DNA of 64,000 nt from Flavobacteriales bacterium (GCA_027491075.1 JAIXWX010000022.1:1-64000), one strand, 5' to 3'. Positions 44,884 through 54,247 are shown, numbered from the stretch's first letter. Notes: generated from the letters alone by a model not told the origin. Program-made: numbers and translations.

Positions 44884-46175
44884 CAGGGAGAGTGCTTTGA
44901 ACTTAAGTAATCGCCAAAAGCATTTCTAAATGCTTCAAACATCAAATCGGCCTGTAACTCGTAACCATTTCTTGACAAGTGAATTCGGTCTTTTGCTGCA
45001 AGAGAGGCGTCTCTCCAATCATCAATAGAACCGAGGCCTCCCATGATCGCGAAAAGATCATAAACAGCGGCATTGTGCTTTTCCGCCAGTCGCTGCATGG
45101 TTTCTTGAACTTTTAGCGCATTGGGATTGGGAAATCTACGCTGATAATAAGTGTCATTATTGGTTATAAACACTAATGCAGCGTTGGGGTTGCTTACTTT
45201 AATCAAGCTAACTAAAGAGTCATATCTGGCTTCGTATAAAGAAGGATTGAAGTCACTTTCGGGAACATTTGCATCATTCACTCCAATTCCAAAAAAAACA
45301 AGATCCGGGGCAATGGTTTTCATTTGAGGGCCAAAAAGCCCACATTTCAAATAGCTATACGTACCTGCACCATTCACCCCAATGGCATTGTATACGATAC
45401 CTGGTGAATCGTTTCCGAAATAAAAACCTTGCAAATAGAAGGTTCCTGCATAACGTTGATCTTCTTGTCGAATTCTGAATTTGAAGCTTTCGTAAGAAGA
45501 ATTAAAATGAAACTCTATATAACCCTCTTCTTCAAAGTTCAGGATTTCTTTTACGCTCAACGCTGAATCTGCCTCAATGGAGTATTCACCTATGGACTCA
45601 TAGTACACGCGCACCATATTAGAGCGATAATAGGACGAATCCGTTCTCAAGGCTTCAATAGAAAACTCAGCAATCGTATCGGAACAAAGAGCTGAAATAC
45701 CCGACATACCCCAGTTACACGCATGAGTAGACACACTGTTTCTGCAACCCGTCCATTTCCCTGTCCAAGTTGCTTTTATTGAACTGGGACAATTTGTACC
45801 TGCCATTTTATATGGAAAAACGAATCCTCTTTCAGGCGTCAGTCCAGGAATAAATGACTGAAAATTTTCCCGAAGTCTATCCGTAAGAAAACCTCCTTGC
45901 ACATGGCTTCCACCAATATGAAGGATGGATATATCGCCTTCTCCGTCTGATATCAAGCGTTCGAGCTTATTAAAGAGCGGTAAAAAAGCAGACTCTGGAG
46001 CATAAATCTCCATTTCATTCAAATCGTACCGAATAAAGCTAAATCGATTTTTTATTGGCTGAGGAGTGCTCCACTGCAAAATATTTTTTCCAGAAAGCGA
46101 CCAACCAGCAATAAAAACCGCAGTAATGCTTAAAAAGGTTACAACGAGAAACTGCCTACCGTTTTTAACTCTCAA
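44883..46175 (-). CDS. SGNH/GDSL-family hydrolase, membrane anchored
   Basis: A 430-residue protein with an N-terminal membrane anchor or signal (FLVVTFLSITAVFIAGW). The SGNH blocks are ILHIGGSHVQGG (block I: the Ser is kept while the usual GDS is GGS), FGIGVNDANVP (block III, G-x-N-D) and DRIHLSRNGY (block V, Asp and His). The middle ~200 residues, with many aromatic strands, resemble a carbohydrate-binding beta-sandwich. Such enzymes are esterases, often for acetylated glycans or peptidoglycan. It is in the operon between the LOG gene (5-nt gap) and yaaA (1-bp overlap). Confidence 0.85.
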   Translation of the reverse strand: MRVKNGRQFLVVTFLSITAVFIAGWSLSGKNILQWSTPQPIKNRFSFIRYDLNEMEIYAPESAFLPLFNKLERLISDGEGDISILHIGGSHVQGGFLTDRLRENFQSFIPGLTPERGFVFPYKMAGTNCPSSIKATWTGKWTGCRNSVSTHACNWGMSGISALCSDTIAEFSIEALRTDSSYYRSNMVRVYYESIGEYSIEADSALSVKEILNFEEEGYIEFHFNSSYESFKFRIRQEDQRYAGTFYLQGFYFGNDSPGIVYNAIGVNGAGTYSYLKCGLFGPQMKTIAPDLVFFGIGVNDANVPESDFNPSLYEARYDSLVSLIKVSNPNAALVFITNNDTYYQRRFPNPNALKVQETMQRLAEKHNAAVYDLFAIMGGLGSIDDWRDASLAAKDRIHLSRNGYELQADLMFEAFRNAFGDYLSSKHSP

Positions 46176-46180
46176 TTCCT

Positions 46181-46888
46181 TTAGAAGTTTGGTTTTAACA
46201 AGTAGTTCGAATAGAAACGATCAATTTCTTCCACCGCTTCCTCAGCAGTGTCTACAACTTTGAAAAGGTGCATGTCCTCAGGGCTAATATTTTTTTCTTG
46301 TTCTAAAAGTACCTTTTTTATCCAATCCACTACTCCATCCCAAAAGCTGTGTCCAACCAAGATAATCGGAAATCTTCCTATCTTATCGGTTTGAATTAGA
46401 GTTAATGCTTCAAAGAGCTCATCCATTGTACCGAATCCACCAGGCATTACTACGAAACCCTGGCTGTATTTGATAAACATAACTTTTCTTACAAAAAAGT
46501 AATCAAAATTTATGTCCTTGTCGTTGTCAATGTACGGATTTGAATGTTGTTCAAACGGAAGTTTGATGTTAAGTCCCACACTTATTCCATTTCCTTCTTT
46601 AGCCCCTTTATTTCCGGCTTCCATAATACCAGGTCCACCGCCCGTAATGACACCATATCCTCTCTGTGTCAAAAGAAAGGCTATATCTCTAGCCATTTGA
46701 TAATAAGGATTATCTGGTTTGGTCCTAGCTGATCCGAAAATTGAAACACAAGGTCCTATAGATCCCATTCTTTCATAACCTTCCACAAACTCTCCCATAA
46801 TTTTGAAGATCGACCAAGAGTCATTGCTCTTTACCTCGCTCCAATTTCTTTGTTTGAACTTTTTTACAATTCTGCTGTCCTTGTCCAT
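46181..46888 (-). CDS. LOG-family protein (cytokinin riboside phosphoribohydrolase-like)
   Basis: A 235-residue cytoplasmic nucleotide-processing protein of the LOG/TIGR00730 family. It has GGGPGIMEAGNKGAKEG (near 80) and PGGFGTMDELFEALTLIQT (near 150), the defining motif that binds the nucleotide phosphate. LOG proteins hydrolyse nucleoside 5'-monophosphates to the base and ribose phosphate; the physiological role in non-plant-associated bacteria is unclear. It lies 19 nt downstream of the HerA-like gene and 5 nt upstream of the SGNH gene. Confidence 0.92.
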   Translation of the reverse strand: MDKDSRIVKKFKQRNWSEVKSNDSWSIFKIMGEFVEGYERMGSIGPCVSIFGSARTKPDNPYYQMARDIAFLLTQRGYGVITGGGPGIMEAGNKGAKEGNGISVGLNIKLPFEQHSNPYIDNDKDINFDYFFVRKVMFIKYSQGFVVMPGGFGTMDELFEALTLIQTDKIGRFPIILVGHSFWDGVVDWIKKVLLEQEKNISPEDMHLFKVVDTAEEAVEEIDRFYSNYLLKPNF

Positions 46889-46907
46889 TTATTATTTTTT
46901 TTTATAA

Positions 46908-48482
46908 TTAAAATCCGAATAAACCACCCTTTTTCTTCTTAGAGCCACCTCCAAGCCCGAGCACACCTAATAGACCTCTGGCCACCTCTCTCACCACTGT
47001 ATTTCCAACTTGTCTAACCATTGTGTTCTTCGAAAGTTTCTCTATAACGCTTGGCTCTTCCTTCATTGTGCCCGTCTTCTTCTTTGGTATTGGCGCTTCT
47101 ATTTCATCTTGTTCACCATCGGCTTTGGCATTATTGAGTTTAACATTTAAAATTTCATAAGCCGACTCTCTATCTACTTCTTCGTTGTACTTTGATGCTA
47201 ATTGAGAAAACGAAACCACTCTATCGATTTCTTCAGCGGATAAAACCCCCATTCTACTTTTCGGTGCCCGTAGATGTGTTGCAGCAAGCGGTGTAGGAAT
47301 ACCTTTTTCATTCAAGGCGGTTATAAGAGCTTGTCCAATGCCTATTGCTGTAAGAAGTTCTTCTGTTTTATAAAATTCAGAAATAGGATAATTCTCTGCT
47401 GTTTTTTTAATCGATTTTCGATCTTTTTCTGTGAATGCCCTTAATGCATGTTGCACTTTCAATCCGAGCTGAGCTAGCACATCTTCAGGAATGTCGTAAG
47501 GGTTTTGCGTACAGAAAAAAATACCAACTCCCTTAGAGCGGATGAGTTTAATGATGGCCTCGATTTGATCCAGCAGGGCTTTTGATGCCTCATTAAAAAT
47601 CAAATGCGCTTCGTCAATAAACACACAAAGTTTCGGTTTGTCGAGGTCTCCAGATTCAGGGAAAGACGCATAAATTTCAGCGAGCATTTGCAACATGAAC
47701 GTCGAAAATAATTTCGGCTTATCTTGAATATCTGTGAGTCGAACAATAGACACCACTCCTTTTCCAAATTGATCGAGCCTTACCAAGTCAGATACTTCAA
47801 ATGAACGTTCACCAAAAAACAATTCAGCACCTTGCGATTCCAACTCAATCACTTTTCTCATGATAGTACCTACCGATGCTTCTGAAATCTTACCATAGCT
47901 TCTTTCAACTTCTTCTTTGCCTTCTTCAACCACATATTGCAACAAGCATTTGAAATCTTTTAGGTCAAGTAATGGTAAATCGTTATCATCCGCATACTTA
48001 AAAATTACCGAAACTATTCCACCTTGGGTATCATTAAGTTCTAATATTTTCGAAAACAAAACAGGACCAAACTCAGTGACAGTAGCGCGCAGTTTCACTC
48101 CTTTTTCCTTAGAAAGAGAAAGCAATTCTACTGAACAACCCTCGGGTTGAAAAGGTATTCCTATTGCCTTATGTCTTTCTTCTATTTTCTCATTTACCAC
48201 ACCAGGCATTGCTACTCCACTTAAATCACCTTTCAAATCCATGAGCAGGACTGGAATTCCTTTGGAGGCCATATTCTCTGCAATGATCTGCAACGTTACC
48301 GTTTTTCCTGTACCGGTGGCCCCTGCAATAAGTCCATGTCGGTTCAGTGTTTTCAATGGAATATGAACTTGGGCATCTCCAATTGGCTCACCTTCTAAAA
48401 GCGCTGCGCCAAGCGTTATATAATCTCCTTTGAAGGAATATCCTTCCTTGATATGTGTGGTAAACTTCTCTACGTTGTTCAT
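46908..48482 (-). CDS. HerA-like ATPase (DUF853/YjgR family)
   Basis: A 524-residue P-loop ATPase of the YjgR/DUF853 group in the HerA/FtsK superfamily. Walker A is GATGTGKTVT (near 53-60) and Walker B VFIDEAHLIF (near 287); FFCTQNPYDIP and LNEKGIPTPLAATHLRAP are family segments. The tail carries a lysine-rich glycine linker (GLGGGSKKKKGG). The biological role is not established; HerA proteins translocate DNA in end resection or defence systems, but here no NurA nuclease or Sir2 partner is adjacent. It lies in the DUF3817-HerA-LOG-SGNH-yaaA run. Confidence 0.9.
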   Translation of the reverse strand: MNNVEKFTTHIKEGYSFKGDYITLGAALLEGEPIGDAQVHIPLKTLNRHGLIAGATGTGKTVTLQIIAENMASKGIPVLLMDLKGDLSGVAMPGVVNEKIEERHKAIGIPFQPEGCSVELLSLSKEKGVKLRATVTEFGPVLFSKILELNDTQGGIVSVIFKYADDNDLPLLDLKDFKCLLQYVVEEGKEEVERSYGKISEASVGTIMRKVIELESQGAELFFGERSFEVSDLVRLDQFGKGVVSIVRLTDIQDKPKLFSTFMLQMLAEIYASFPESGDLDKPKLCVFIDEAHLIFNEASKALLDQIEAIIKLIRSKGVGIFFCTQNPYDIPEDVLAQLGLKVQHALRAFTEKDRKSIKKTAENYPISEFYKTEELLTAIGIGQALITALNEKGIPTPLAATHLRAPKSRMGVLSAEEIDRVVSFSQLASKYNEEVDRESAYEILNVKLNNAKADGEQDEIEAPIPKKKTGTMKEEPSVIEKLSKNTMVRQVGNTVVREVARGLLGVLGLGGGSKKKKGGLFGF

Positions 48483-48489
48483 GACAATA

Positions 48490-48783
48490 TTATCCTTTAG
48501 GTCCTAATACTATTCGTTCGAAAAAAAACGAAGCAAAAGGAACGCAGGATGCAATTAACAACAAAATTGACATTTTGATAGAAAGTTTTTTATTCAAATA
48601 GCCAATAAAAATTGCATACATCAACCAAACAAATAAAATCCCATGAATCATCCCTGCCAATGACACTGCTTTAGGCATGTTTGCAAACTCTCTAAGTGGC
48701 ATTGCAACAAACAATAGCAATAGATAAGAAACTCCTTCCACATGCCCAGCAAGGAATAATTGTTTTAAAGATTTATCAATCAT
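48490..48783 (-). CDS. DUF3817 small membrane protein
   Basis: A 97-residue inner-membrane protein with three predicted membrane segments and family marks GHVEGVSYLLLLFVAMPL and VSLAGMIHGILFVWLM. DUF3817 proteins are uncharacterised. The gene ends 7 nt before the HerA-like gene and probably begins that operon; a TATATTCG box is 18 nt before its ATG. Confidence 0.88.
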   Translation of the reverse strand: MIDKSLKQLFLAGHVEGVSYLLLLFVAMPLREFANMPKAVSLAGMIHGILFVWLMYAIFIGYLNKKLSIKMSILLLIASCVPFASFFFERIVLGPKG

Positions 48784-48801
48784 ATTTTTTTGAATAGGTC
48801 T

Positions 48802-48809
48802 CGAATATA
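48802..48809 (-). promoter_or_regulatory. Possible -7 box of the DUF3817 operon
   Basis: Minus strand TATATTCG just downstream of the helicase stop codon, 18 nt before the DUF3817 ATG. Confidence 0.35.
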
Positions 48810-48815
48810 TTCACT

Positions 48816-50117
48816 TTATCTCTTGCGCTTTTTATGTGTAGATCCACTTTTAGATTTCTTATCAAAATTTGGTTTTTGATTCCTCTGTTTCTTCTCGTGG
48901 AAAGCGCCTTTGAAGTCCGGATTTTCTATTTTTTTCTGTCTGTCAATCTCTTTTAACTGTTCTTGTTTTTCCAGAAAGGGTGTTTCGCTAACATCAACGC
49001 TTTCTGGCATCTCTAATTCTGGAATAGTCTGTTTGATCAGCTTTTGTATTTTTTCAATGTGATACTTTTCGGAAAAGTCTGCAAACGTAATAGCTGTGCC
49101 TGTTTTGAAAGCCCTGCCAGTTCTCCCAATTCGATGAACATAGTCCTCGTAATGCGTCGGTACATTGAAGTTGATGACATGCGAAACTTCCAAAACATCA
49201 ATACCTCTTGCGCTAACATCCGTGCTGATGAGAATCCTTACATTTCCTTCTTTAAAATCATCAACTGCGTTGATTCTTGCATTCTGTCCCTTATTACTGT
49301 GGAGTAATCGGATATCCCCAACACGAAGATTATCCAAAAAAGTAAAAACCTTTGTCGCTTGTTCCTTTGTTTTTACGAATACAATGACTCTAGAAAAGGA
49401 CTCGTCTCTTAGAAGATCCTTTAACAAACTACAACGCGTATTGAAATTTGGAGTCTCATAAACAAACTGAAGCACTGTTGCTGCAGGCGTGGCTTGCGGC
49501 GTAACTTCAATTCTATTAGGAAACAACAAAAAATTAGCAGCAATTCGCTCCACTTTTTCTGGAAAAGTTGCGGAAAAAAGCAGTTGTTGTTTTTTTTGAG
49601 GGATTTTTTCTTGAATTTCACGAAGCTGCGGCCAAAAACCCATATCCATCATCCTGTCGCATTCATCTAGAACTACATGTTTTATTTTTTTAGGATGAAT
49701 CTCCCTTTTAGCATATATCTCCAAAAATCTCCCAGGAGTTGCAATAATCACATCTATTCCAGTTCTCAAGCTTTCTATTTGAGTTTTGGGACCGATTCCT
49801 CCATACATCGCAACGATTCTCAAATCAGTATAAGATGCCAGCTGACACGCTTCTTTATATACCTGAACCACCAATTCTTTTGTCGGAACTAATACAAGAG
49901 CTCGAGGTTCTGTACCTTGAGCATATTTCAGGATTTGTAGGATAGGCAATAAATAGGCAGCTGTTTTCCCTGTGCCAGTTTGCGCGATTCCAATCAAGTC
50001 CTGGCCCGCCAGAATAGACGGAATGGCCTTCTCCTGTATCTCAGTAGGTTGATTATATCCTTTATCGACAATGGCATTAATAAATTGGCGCGTAAGCCGC
50101 AGTTCCTCGAAGGTCAT
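48816..50117 (-). CDS. RhlE-like ATP-dependent RNA helicase with DECD box
   Basis: A 433-residue superfamily-2 RNA helicase. In order it shows a Q motif (PTEIQEKAIP), motif I AQTGTGKTAAY, motif II VVLDECDRMMDMGF, SAT (LFSATFP), motif V (STDVSARGIDV) and motif VI (HRIGRTGR). Motif II is DECD, not DEAD; DECD is known in eukaryotic UAP56/Sub2 and is uncommon in bacteria. The C-terminal ~60 residues are basic and would bind RNA. The likely role is ribosome assembly or RNA turnover. A TATCTTTG box ends 4 nt before the ATG, so the mRNA is predicted to be leaderless. Confidence 0.93.
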   Translation of the reverse strand: MTFEELRLTRQFINAIVDKGYNQPTEIQEKAIPSILAGQDLIGIAQTGTGKTAAYLLPILQILKYAQGTEPRALVLVPTKELVVQVYKEACQLASYTDLRIVAMYGGIGPKTQIESLRTGIDVIIATPGRFLEIYAKREIHPKKIKHVVLDECDRMMDMGFWPQLREIQEKIPQKKQQLLFSATFPEKVERIAANFLLFPNRIEVTPQATPAATVLQFVYETPNFNTRCSLLKDLLRDESFSRVIVFVKTKEQATKVFTFLDNLRVGDIRLLHSNKGQNARINAVDDFKEGNVRILISTDVSARGIDVLEVSHVINFNVPTHYEDYVHRIGRTGRAFKTGTAITFADFSEKYHIEKIQKLIKQTIPELEMPESVDVSETPFLEKQEQLKEIDRQKKIENPDFKGAFHEKKQRNQKPNFDKKSKSGSTHKKRKR

Positions 50118-50121
50118 GCTA

Positions 50122-50155
50122 CAAAGATACGCTGAGATATTTTTTTGTATTTTCG
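50122..50155. promoter_or_regulatory. Divergent promoters of helicase (-) and acyltransferase (+)
   Basis: Minus strand TATCTTTG (50122-50129) then TAGC and the helicase ATG; plus strand TATTTTCG (50148-50155), 18 nt before the acyltransferase ATG. The two boxes lie 18 nt apart in a 56-bp gap, so RNA polymerase can hardly occupy both at once. Confidence 0.45.
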
Positions 50156-50173
50156 AAGTCCTTTTTTTAGAAT

Positions 50174-51409
50174 ATGACTACTTCACCTATTGATATACAT
50201 GACTTTAGCGAAATTAGGCCTTACAATGACCATGAGCTGAAGGCTGCAATAGTTCGTTTATTGGAAGAACCGGTTTTTTACCAAATAATGAAGTGGGTTT
50301 ATCCCAGCCTTGGCAAGTCTGTCATTAGAAAGATGATGATGGAGATAGAAACTGTTGAGCAATTTCAAGAACAAGTTAGCGCCCCTGCATTTAACGTAGT
50401 AATGCAGCTTACAACCAGCGGATTATCTTTTTCTAACATAGAAGAATTAAGGAAAGACCAAGCTTACTTGTATCTTAGCAATCATAGAGATATTATCCTT
50501 GATAGTGCCCTTCTCAACGTGAGTTTGATGGAAAGAGGATTTGACTCCACAGAAATTGCTATAGGGGACAATCTGCTTCAAACTCCCGTCATTCAAGATG
50601 TAGTTAGAGCTAACAAGAACTTCATTGTCAATAGAAACATCAATTCTAAAGAAGTCTACTACTACTCCCTTCGTTTATCCAACTACATTCGAAAAACAAT
50701 TCAAGAGAAAGGAACAAGTATTTGGATTGCACAGAGAGAAGGAAGAAGTAAGGATGGAGATGATCGCACCGCTTCAGGTCTATTGAAAATGTTTACCATG
50801 AGCACTACGGAATCGATGGAAGATGCACTGTTAAGCCTGAATATCGTTCCAATGTGTGTAAGTTACGAGTATGACCCTTGCGACACGATGAAGGCACATG
50901 AGTTGGTCGTCAAAAAACTACGAGGAACTTACGAGAAAAAGCCTGGCGAAGACTTTAAGAGCATGATGAAAGGGCTAACGGGCCATAAGGGAAGAGTGCA
51001 CATTGCGGTTGGCAAGTCCATGAATGAGGAAATTGAGCACATGCGCACGATTCAACATAAAAACAACAAGGTGGACTTTCTAGCGGCTAGCATAGATGCG
51101 GAAATGCACAGAATTTATAAGCTGTGGCCTACTAATTATATTGCTTACGACATTCTCAATGGCACCAAGGAGTACAAGGATTTTTATAACAATATCCAAA
51201 GAATTACCTTCAGCAATTATATTCGAGGCTGCGTTCTTTCTTTAGGAATTAGCAGACGTCAGGACGGTATAGCAAAAGACGGATATTCAAAAGCTGTCAG
51301 AGAAATTCTACTGGAAATGTATGCCAATCCAGTTTTGAATAAGAAAAAGCTTTCTACAGAAAACAACAGGTTTTTAGCACAAACTGAAGGAATAGAAAAC
51401 CATGCATAG
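50174..51409 (+). CDS. PlsC-like 1-acyl-sn-glycerol-3-phosphate acyltransferase family protein
   Basis: A 411-residue protein with an acyltransferase domain (PlsC type). The catalytic motif NH-x4-D is in YLYLSNHRDIILDSALL (near 100), and the phosphate-binding Arg region follows (IAQREGRSKDG). It transfers an acyl chain in phospholipid or lipid synthesis. At 411 residues it is longer than PlsC (about 245), with added N- and C-terminal segments, as in a group seen in many Bacteroidota. The next gene starts within its last codons (8-bp overlap). Confidence 0.82.
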   Translation: MTTSPIDIHDFSEIRPYNDHELKAAIVRLLEEPVFYQIMKWVYPSLGKSVIRKMMMEIETVEQFQEQVSAPAFNVVMQLTTSGLSFSNIEELRKDQAYLYLSNHRDIILDSALLNVSLMERGFDSTEIAIGDNLLQTPVIQDVVRANKNFIVNRNINSKEVYYYSLRLSNYIRKTIQEKGTSIWIAQREGRSKDGDDRTASGLLKMFTMSTTESMEDALLSLNIVPMCVSYEYDPCDTMKAHELVVKKLRGTYEKKPGEDFKSMMKGLTGHKGRVHIAVGKSMNEEIEHMRTIQHKNNKVDFLAASIDAEMHRIYKLWPTNYIAYDILNGTKEYKDFYNNIQRITFSNYIRGCVLSLGISRRQDGIAKDGYSKAVREILLEMYANPVLNKKKLSTENNRFLAQTEGIENHA

Positions 51410-53351
51410 ATTTTTCCTCGTTTTACTTGCTTCGATCTTCTTCTCTCCGAATATTCTGAGTCAATGCGGCGCATGCCAAGAAGAAGTTCAGCTCATTCAA
51501 AATGGCAGTTTCAGTCAAGGAAACACCGGCTTCTCTACTGATTTAAGTCTGGGGACAGGATTTTTATGCCCTCTTTGCCCTGAAGGAACTTATGGCGTAG
51601 GCCAATTTGCTTGGCTATTTCATAGCGATTTCATTGGTCAGGATCATACCAATCCTCCTTTTGGTCAATTCATGATAATCAACGGTACTGCCCAAGAAGG
51701 AGTTAGTGTTTGGTGTCAAAATGTAAACGTTATTCCAAATACAAATTATACTTTTAGCTATTGGGTTCGAGACGCATCGAGTAATTCAAACCCACATCCT
51801 ATGGGGGTTCTTCATGCCTCATTCAATGGCGAGCTCGTCGGAGACTCTATTGTTGCTGAAGGAGGATGGAGTCAGAATATCATTTTTTGGAATAGTGGAA
51901 GCAATACCTCTGCGGAGATTTGTATCGTCAACTATCAAAGTAATCCAGGGGGCAACGATTTCGGTTTGGATGATATTGAGCTAACAGGTTGCCATCCAAT
52001 ACAGTTGTCTTTATCAGCGAACGCAGGCGATGACCAGACCATTTGCTCTGGCGCTACCGTTTCGATCGGAGTTCACAATGCTTCTGGATATTCATACGAT
52101 TGGTCTAATGATGCAAATCAGAACATACCTTCTATTGGAACACCATCAATAGAATTATACAACACGGGCCTAGATGCACTCCAATATACCTTTACTTTAG
52201 AATTAGACTCCGCAAGCGTGGGATGTATATCAACCGATACGGTGGCTATTACTGTACTTCCGAACCCTGTGATAGAACTAATAGGAGACACTGAATTATG
52301 CGCAGGTGAACAGACAACACTCTCTGCTAACGGTTTTTATGAGAATGTGGAGTGGAATACTGGAGCAACAACTTCAAGCATTACAGTTTCAGAAACGGGA
52401 TATTATGAGATTACAGCGAGTGCTGATATTTGCGTTGTCACCGAGGGCATCAATGTAGAGGTAATCTCCCTACCCATCATTGATCTAGGAGCGGATTTAA
52501 GTATTTGCGAAACCTCACTACCCCTAATTATTGAATCACCAGTTTATGCTAACTGGAACACAGGGGAAATTGGAACAACCGTATCAGCGGTTGCTTCTGG
52601 AGAATACATTCAGTTCTTGCAAGAAAGTGATTGCATTTCTTCGGACACCATACAAGTCAATATTTATACATTCCTTCAGGCCGACGTGACTGAGGAGTAT
52701 TTTATTTGTGAAGATGGTTCTGTAGAACTTTTTGCCAACTCCGAAGGACAATGGTCTAATGGGTCTTTTGGAAGTTCCGCAACTGTTTTTGAGCCTGGAA
52801 TTTATAGCATTCAAGTGAACAATGGACCTTGCTCAAGTATCGATGGCACCGAAGTATTACTCATTCCTGATCCCGTTGTAGATCTAGGACCCGATGTCAC
52901 AATTTGCGAGGGAGAAAGCGTACGTTTAAACCCATTCGATGAGAGTATAAGAAGCTATTTTTGGAATGATGGCAGTCAAGATACAATCCGTATTTTTAGA
53001 GATGAAGGTATTTACTTAATAGAAGTAAGTAATGAATGTGGCTCTGCTTCAGATGATATCTTTATTGATGTAGAAATTTGCGATTGGTCTTTCTTTGCTC
53101 CAACTGCATTTACTCCCAATGGTGACGAACGAAATGAAGGATGGCGAGCCCAGGGATATAACATCTCCAACGTCAAGATTTTTATTTACAATAGACTGGG
53201 AGACCTAATTTGGCAAACAGAAGATTTGAATGACACTTGGATGCCTGATGCGATGACCACAGGTCAAGATGTTTATAACTACAGAGCAGAAGGCATTGAT
53301 TATCAAGGGAATTTGTTTGTAAAATATGGAATTATTAATTTGCTTCGCTAG
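51402..53351 (+). CDS. T9SS type-B cargo protein with Ig-like repeats
   Basis: A 649-residue secreted protein: signal peptide (ending NILSQ), an N-terminal carbohydrate-binding-like beta domain (about 25-200, starting LIQNGSFSQGNTGFSTD), then about five PKD/Ig-like modules of about 75 residues that each begin with a Cys motif (TICSGATVSI, ELCAGEQTTL, SICETSLPLI, FICEDGSVEL, TICEGESVRL). It ends in a CHU_C/type-B T9SS sorting domain (TAFTPNGDERNEGW, then FIYNRLGDLIW). The protein is exported across the outer membrane by T9SS and is probably surface attached; it may act as an adhesin. It is coupled to the acyltransferase gene by 8 bp. Confidence 0.9.
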   Translation: MHRFFLVLLASIFFSPNILSQCGACQEEVQLIQNGSFSQGNTGFSTDLSLGTGFLCPLCPEGTYGVGQFAWLFHSDFIGQDHTNPPFGQFMIINGTAQEGVSVWCQNVNVIPNTNYTFSYWVRDASSNSNPHPMGVLHASFNGELVGDSIVAEGGWSQNIIFWNSGSNTSAEICIVNYQSNPGGNDFGLDDIELTGCHPIQLSLSANAGDDQTICSGATVSIGVHNASGYSYDWSNDANQNIPSIGTPSIELYNTGLDALQYTFTLELDSASVGCISTDTVAITVLPNPVIELIGDTELCAGEQTTLSANGFYENVEWNTGATTSSITVSETGYYEITASADICVVTEGINVEVISLPIIDLGADLSICETSLPLIIESPVYANWNTGEIGTTVSAVASGEYIQFLQESDCISSDTIQVNIYTFLQADVTEEYFICEDGSVELFANSEGQWSNGSFGSSATVFEPGIYSIQVNNGPCSSIDGTEVLLIPDPVVDLGPDVTICEGESVRLNPFDESIRSYFWNDGSQDTIRIFRDEGIYLIEVSNECGSASDDIFIDVEICDWSFFAPTAFTPNGDERNEGWRAQGYNISNVKIFIYNRLGDLIWQTEDLNDTWMPDAMTTGQDVYNYRAEGIDYQGNLFVKYGIINLLR

Positions 53352-53356
53352 TTAAT

Positions 53357-53364
53357 TACATTTG
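53357..53364 (+). promoter_or_regulatory. Possible -7 box of accD
   Basis: TACATTTG starting 6 nt after the stop codon of the T9SS gene, 28 nt before the accD ATG. A TTTG lies only 14 nt upstream, shorter than the usual spacing. Confidence 0.45.
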
Positions 53365-53392
53365 TTGCCACAAAGATTAATTCAATACAAGA

Positions 53393-54244
53393 ATGAGTTG
53401 GTTCAAAAGAATAAAAACCGGAATTACCACCAAAAGCATGGAGAAGAAAGAAATTCCGGAAGGCTTGTGGTATCAATGTCCGGAATGTAAAAGCGTGATG
53501 ACATCTGAGCAGCATGCCGATAATCAGTGGGTTTGTGGTAATTGTGGTCATCACGAGAAAATTGGCAGCAGAGAATACTTCTTTATTCTATTTGATGAAC
53601 ACGAATACGAAGAGGTCGCTGAAAACTTAACCAGTGGAGATCCTCTTAGTTTTACAGATACGAAGGCGTATAAAGATCGAATTAAAACTACCATAGCAAA
53701 AACAGGTCTCAAAGATGCCATTCGCGTTGGAAAAGGAGAAATTGAAGGCCAAAAAGCAGTTATTGCATGCATGGACTTTGGATTCATTGGTGGATCAATG
53801 GGTTCTGTGGTCGGAGAAAAATTTGCAATCGGAGTAAATGAAGCTATCAAACACGACTGTCCCTTCATATGTATCAGTAAAAGTGGTGGTGCGCGCATGA
53901 TGGAAGCTGGATTTTCGCTGATGCAAATGGCGAAGACCTCAGCAAAACTTACCCAGCTCGCTGAAAAAGGACTCCCCTATGTTTCTATTTTAACCAACCC
54001 CACAACTGGCGGTGTTACTGCATCTTTTGCCATGCTGGGTGACATCAATATTGCAGAACCTAAAGCGCTTATAGGATTTGCTGGACCACGAGTCGTGAAA
54101 GAAACCATAGGAAAAGACTTGCCAGAGGGTTTCCAAAGCTCTGAATTCGTTTTAGAACATGGCTTTTTAGATTACATTGTTTCTAGAAATGAAATAAAGT
54201 CAAAACTTGCCATGTCCTTGAAAATGTTTTCTCCAAACTCATAA
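53393..54244 (+). CDS. accD: Acetyl-CoA carboxylase carboxyltransferase beta subunit
   Basis: Carboxyltransferase beta subunit, which with AccA makes malonyl-CoA for fatty-acid synthesis. The 283-residue protein has the N-terminal zinc ribbon (CPECKSVM ... CGNCGHHE, C-x2-C-x14-C-x2-C) and the crotonase-like core with GSMGSVVGEKFA, ICISKSGGARMMEAGFSLMQM, TNPTTGGVTASFAMLGDI and IGFAGPRVV. The length matches bacterial AccD. It is followed 3 nt later by the phosphatase gene, so the two are an operon. Confidence 0.96.
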   Translation: MSWFKRIKTGITTKSMEKKEIPEGLWYQCPECKSVMTSEQHADNQWVCGNCGHHEKIGSREYFFILFDEHEYEEVAENLTSGDPLSFTDTKAYKDRIKTTIAKTGLKDAIRVGKGEIEGQKAVIACMDFGFIGGSMGSVVGEKFAIGVNEAIKHDCPFICISKSGGARMMEAGFSLMQMAKTSAKLTQLAEKGLPYVSILTNPTTGGVTASFAMLGDINIAEPKALIGFAGPRVVKETIGKDLPEGFQSSEFVLEHGFLDYIVSRNEIKSKLAMSLKMFSPNS

Positions 54245-54247
54245 GAT

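Noticed and set aside
46908-48482. The HerA-like ATPase as the core of a phage defence system
   Set aside because: No nuclease, Sir2, NurA or other effector is adjacent; the YjgR/DUF853 group is a widespread housekeeping-type family.
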